A DNA stretch of 64,000 nt from Ottelia alismoides (lineage: Eukaryota > Streptophyta > Magnoliopsida > Alismatales > Hydrocharitaceae), in NCBI GenBank assembly GCA_037367405.1, contig JAZKJV010010622.1:558001-622000 (forward strand), written 5' to 3'. The position numbers and the translations under genes are program-made. The notes beneath the pieces are model-generated. The model did no database searches. It saw only the letters and a list, made by a program, of their open reading frames with translations, and was not told the origin of the DNA. The stretch's first letter is position 1. Every line of letters begins with the position of its first letter. Positions 60,408-64,000 of this stretch are shown piece after piece.

Positions 60408-62861
60408 TGTTGGACATGTGAGCCCACGGCGAGCCATTATGCAATAAATGTTATTGCAAATATCATTCCCTGATCTGAAATGAAGAATAAATAATTTGCA
60501 TAATAGGTCCCTATGTACAATTAGGGTTGTGTACCATGGCTATCTTAATGATCATACAGCTGTTGATTCAATTATTGAATCATAGAGGCTGGTGCTTGGA
60601 TGAATATCTAAAGAGTTAGATTGAGGACTCATCAAGCACCGTGAAATGATTGTTGAGATGTGATCTCCAGCCTGAGTAGGAGATGGCAATCCTTTCTCAC
60701 ATAGGCTGATATCTGACCGACCTCTTGATGCAGGTCCTCTGCATAGGAATAAAGATTCGGAGGTGTCAGATTAGTTAGGTCAATGGGTTGACTTAACGAG
60801 ATCGAGATAACCTAAGTCCTATGTTGAATGCTGTCACAGCATAGGCACGCATCCTCTGACCGGAGACAGATGTATTGCTATATGTCTGAGTATGTACATT
60901 TGACAGACCAATAGGTTGATGACCTAACCAAGGTCTATACACCGGCGCGTTGGTGTGCATATAAGGGCATATGAGTAATACGATCTCTCAAAGGGATCAT
61001 ACAGGTTCACTACTGAACCGGGAGACATGAGCTCACTCATGAGATATTGGGAAGAATCAAATTCCGTGCACGGTCGTCTCGCTTTGGAAGCTTGACTGAA
61101 TTTGTAGGTTTGATATATACTTTTGGAAAGTATATGATCAAGACCTAGGTATGATATATGCTTTTGGAAAGTATATGATCGATACCAAATCCCAATGATC
61201 AAATGAGAAACTTAGTGATCAAACCCTGAAGAAGACAGTGTAAAATAGATCTTGATCTTCGGGTTGACCATGGGTCTTCCAGTATGCAGGATGTACAGGT
61301 ATTGGGAATACCTGAGGGTGATGTGATCATAAACGATTGTATATCCATGACGCTTCCATTCCGAGGGAGTGATGAAACAGGTCTGGATTTTAGTGACTCC
61401 TTTCAGTAGAGAAGCGATCCGGTCTTAGTCCAAGTGTTGGACATTGGTCTGAATGAGATTCAGATTCAATGAGAAGATTGGATTTGCGGTCTTGATTTAA
61501 TCAAGCATCTGTGGGAGGAACGTAAGATCTGGATTTGAGATAAGATCTCAACATCCAAGTCACTATACGTGGAATAATACAATCGCCCTGTCCTTATCTC
61601 CAAGTATCTGCGGAGAAAGCACATTATTCTTGAAAGGGTTCAAGAATAATTCTTTTGATGAAATATCCAAGCAAGGACTTGATGATTAAATGTGATTTAA
61701 TTATCAAGCTTGAATATGAATATGATTCATATTGTGAAAATGATTATCAAGGATTAAGAGAATGTGGATAACACTATCCATGATATATGTGTGTTATAAA
61801 TATGATTTATAATATACATATGTATGAGAGAGAATTTATGTAAATAGCATTTGTTAATTAATAATGTGGATTGGATTCACATTTGTTAATTAATTGGAAA
61901 TGCAATTTACTAACTAGTTTGGGTTGTGAATATGATTCACACAATATTCAATGGCATGATTGAAATATTCACAAATTAATTTGGAATTATTTTGGTGAAT
62001 ATTTATTGTAATTAATTAAGGAATAATAAGATAAATAAAATGGAGCAAATAACCACCTCTAGAGGTGGCGTCACCCATGAATGGTTCATGGGTGACGCCT
62101 TCCCTTTTTAGGAGGTTGGTTAGCTCCATTTGATTTATCATATTATCTCTTAGTTAATTTATATTTAAATTGATGTTGTTGTTTTTTAATCAACAACAAA
62201 TCATAGCCATTGATTTATCATGGACCAAGCATAGCCCTTGGATCCATGTGTCCCATGGATTGAGATCCATTGGATCCTAAACTAGTATAAAAGGAGGGCT
62301 AGGGTAGCCTCTCCAAGGTACATCATTAAGAGTTGTGCAAGGTTACAACTCTCTCTCTCTTTCTCATTCTCGCCCTCTCTCTTTCTCTTCTCCATCAAGT
62401 GGCCATCCACTTTGTGTTGAGAAAGGAGAGACTCTCGGTTTTCGCCTTTGACGACTCATGGATCTCCATCTTCCTTGGAGTTGCTTACTCTAAAGGAAGA
62501 CGACGGATTTCGTTTGACGAAATCGGGGGAGCCATCGCCTGGATCTTCATCGAGGATTGCGGGAAGGAACGTGACTCATCATCACGCCCGCAAGTGCGTT
62601 CTTCGTGGATCGGACTTAAGATAGGAGGATCTCTACTTTGGGATCTCGCGATCACAACCAGGCTTCAAGAGGTATTCCTTGTACTTTGTGGTTTGATGAA
62701 ATGATCCGAGAAGTGTTCTCGTGATCATGTGGTTTCATCTTTAAAGTTAAAAATTTTTAATTTCCGCTGCATCTAGCATCTAGTACGACTAGTTGCTCCG
62801 ATTGCATACGATGCGATCGACACGCTTCCGTGATGCGCTTAAGGATTCACAATATCCTTCA
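60408..62861 (+). repeat. C3 3' LTR
   Basis: Same length as 52545-54998 and nearly identical. Observed differences include GTATAATAGG/GCATAATAGG, GGCCGTCC/GGCCATCC and CACGCTTC/CAGGCTTC. A 123-codon frame at 62333-62704 arises from one substitution in the R/U5 part and is not a gene. Confidence 0.95.
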
Positions 62862-62866
62862 ATTTT

Positions 62867-63146
62867 TTTGTATTTTTCATTTATTCTTGTTAGTGATATG
62901 TACAAAATGGAGGTGATTTTAGGTTATTTGGAGTTAGCATTGTTAAAAAACAGGGAAGTTAGGCTATTTTACAGATCAATTTGGATGTGATTTTTGGCTT
63001 CTATTTTGTGCAATAATGAGTGATAAAATGTAGTTCTTAATAATACATGCATGAATGTTAATTATGCATAATAAATGAAGAAATGCTAATGAATTTTAGG
63101 GATTTGAGCTTAATGGCTTTTACAGTGATGAATCTTAGATTCATTA
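62867..63146 (-). repeat. G1 5' LTR, outer part
   Basis: Resumes the LTR after C3 and ends GATTCATTA, where the other LTR ends GATTCATCA; the terminal CA has mutated to TA. Aligns with 21330-21620. Confidence 0.85.
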
Positions 63147-63151
63147 GGAGG

Positions 63152-63713
63152 ATGGGCCCACATTTCAATGTTGGTGTATGGATTCTTTGGACCATAGGTT
63201 TGTTTGTGCCTTTGGAGTGTATTTTTGGCAATTCATTAGGGAGATTGGCATCATTTTCTCTTATGCAACTAAGTGGTTGAAAGACTTGAGGAGGGGTGGT
63301 TAGAGGAAATAGTAGTGGAGAACATCACTCGTATGCAAGGTGACGCTCTTTTTTGCTTGTGAAGCACATGTAGGGAAATGGTTGTGTTTTGTCACACGCC
63401 CAACACGAAGAAATTTAAAGCATGTGTGTCTCTACAAGATTTTGGAATTTAGAATGAGGGGTATAGGGTTTGCTTCATCTGCTCTCGTGAGATGGATGGT
63501 TTATAATACCTTTAGTATATGAAGTGACATTAGTCATTTTCGAATCGCGCCAAGAGTTTAGGAACAATGTACGATTGTGATTAGGATTTCAAGGTTTATC
63601 TAATGTGAAGGATTTAATATATTTATTGACAAATGGCATATGTAGAAGTAAGAGCAAAGTCAAGGGGCAGCAGGGGACTTGACCCCCTTGGTCTCCCAAG
63701 AACTACGTATATA
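63152..63713. other. flank to the right of G1, unrecognised
   Basis: The continuation of the sequence that ended at 2245, after the GGAGG duplication (63147-63151). Plus-strand frames run 63083-63280 (across the LTR end) and 63340-63522, the latter containing FACEAHVGKWLCFVTRPTRR. Neither matches a family I know. It could be a decayed transposon or gene fragment. Confidence 0.4.
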
Positions 63714-64000
63714 CACTACAACAAAATCAGTTTCTCTTGACTAAACTATAATGACAGACTGATGATTTGTAGTGACGAAAATAGCTATTAGGACAGCCAT
63801 TTCATCACCACAAATCTATCTCCAAAAGTGTCGTCACTAGAGTTTCTAGTGACTACAAAATAGTTGTTATGCATATTATGACAATTATTTAGTCACCACA
63901 ATTGTAAAGAATGGGGAGTTGTGGTGACAAAATTGATCAGTCACCACAACTTGTAAAACCTGAAATATTTATTGAAATGATACATATTTGGCATGTGAGA
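63714..64000. mobile_element. CACTA (En/Spm-type) transposon terminus
   Basis: Begins CACTACAACAAAATC, the typical CACTA terminal inverted repeat. Subterminal repeats follow in both directions: TCACCACAA near 63805 and 63892, TTGTGGTGAC at about 63919-63928, and GTCACCACAA at 63939-63948. Short subterminal repeats in both orientations are known as transposase binding sites in this superfamily. The rest of the element lies beyond the window, so its size and autonomy are unknown. Confidence 0.75.

Larger units (their letters stand above)
52545..62861 (+). mobile_element. C3: Ty1/copia element, young, dead coding region
   Basis: A complete plus-strand element of 10,317 bp. LTRs are 52545-54998 and 60408-62861, both 2454 bp and differing at only about a dozen sites by eye. 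The primer site is 55001-55013, the polypurine tract 60398-60407, and the target duplication ATTTT. Related to C1/C2 across the internal region, with a distinct LTR upstream part. Gag-pol is broken by many stops, some shared with C1 and C2. It is the most recent insertion in the window by LTR identity. Confidence 0.95.
2251..63146 (-). mobile_element. G1: Gypsy-type non-autonomous LTR retrotransposon, heavily interrupted
   Basis: A complete minus-strand element. The 3' LTR is 2251-4338 plus 20207-21620. A polypurine tract follows at 21621. Internal sequence is 21621-24123 and 45575-49319, with a tRNA-Asp-like primer site at 49299-49317. The 5' LTR is 49320-52544 plus 62867-63146. Subtracting insertions gives about 13.3 kb and LTRs of 3502 and 3505 bp. 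Flanks are GGAAG (2246-2250) and GGAGG (63147-63151), a 5-bp target duplication with one mismatch. The internal region encodes an Athila-like protease and family-specific repeats but no visible RT, RNase H or integrase. It is the oldest insertion here because G2, S2 and C3 all lie inside it. Confidence 0.85.

Noticed and set aside
2251..63146. CRISPR array, bacterial operon or integrated virus
   Set aside because: No spaced direct repeats of the right kind, no prokaryotic gene order, and no capsid, movement or pararetroviral gene recognised. All domains seen belong to plant LTR retrotransposons.

Overview
This window is plant heterochromatin built almost entirely from nested LTR retrotransposons. 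I see no intact protein-coding host gene, rRNA, tRNA, CRISPR array or bacterial-type operon. The plant assignment rests on Ty1/copia elements primed by initiator tRNA-Met, Gypsy-type elements primed by tRNA-Asp, a CACTA transposon end, and G-box and W-box sequences in the LTRs. A monocot host is only a weak guess. Names G1, G2, S1, S2 and C1-C3 are labels used here.

Layout. (i) 1-2250: host flank, with an old LTR fragment (384-640), a CT/AT microsatellite and a decayed region of unknown origin. (ii) 2251-63146: one old minus-strand Gypsy-type element, G1, about 13.3 kb once its insertions are subtracted. Four separate insertion events swell it to about 61 kb. (iii) G2 (4339-20201, minus, TSD GTGAT) sits in the 3' LTR of G1 and carries solo LTR S1 (9701-13435, TSD TTCAC). 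(iv) Solo LTR S2 (24124-45569, TSD GTGAG) sits in the G1 reading frame. It holds copia element C1 (25280-44113, plus), which holds copia element C2 (30212-40740, minus, TSD GAGGG). (v) Copia element C3 (52545-62861, plus, TSD ATTTT) sits in the 5' LTR of G1. (vi) 63152-63713: more flank. (vii) 63714-64000: the end of a CACTA DNA transposon.

The reconstruction checks itself. Removing the insertions gives G1 LTRs of 3502 and 3505 bp, G2 LTRs of 3065 and 3071 bp, and C3 LTRs of 2454 and 2454 bp. Removing S2 restores the G1 reading frame exactly, and removing S1 restores the matching G2 junction.

The most unusual content is the G1/G2 family. Both copies have a tRNA-Asp primer site, LTRs over 3 kb, and one decayed coding region. 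That region runs: an unfamiliar N-terminal part, an Athila-like retropepsin whose active-site triplet reads Asp-Asp-Asp in both copies, a tandem 58-60-residue 'ETYAW' repeat, and a conserved C-terminal part I do not recognise. No reverse transcriptase, RNase H or integrase is visible, so the family looks non-autonomous. Before the 3' LTR lies an array of polypurine-tract-like motifs, several in hairpins, spaced roughly 100 bp apart.

The copia elements look Angela/BARE-like. Their gag-pol is dead, yet the two LTRs of C3 are almost identical. All three copies carry a stop codon at the same RT active-site position. Together this suggests that an already defective lineage was copied in trans.
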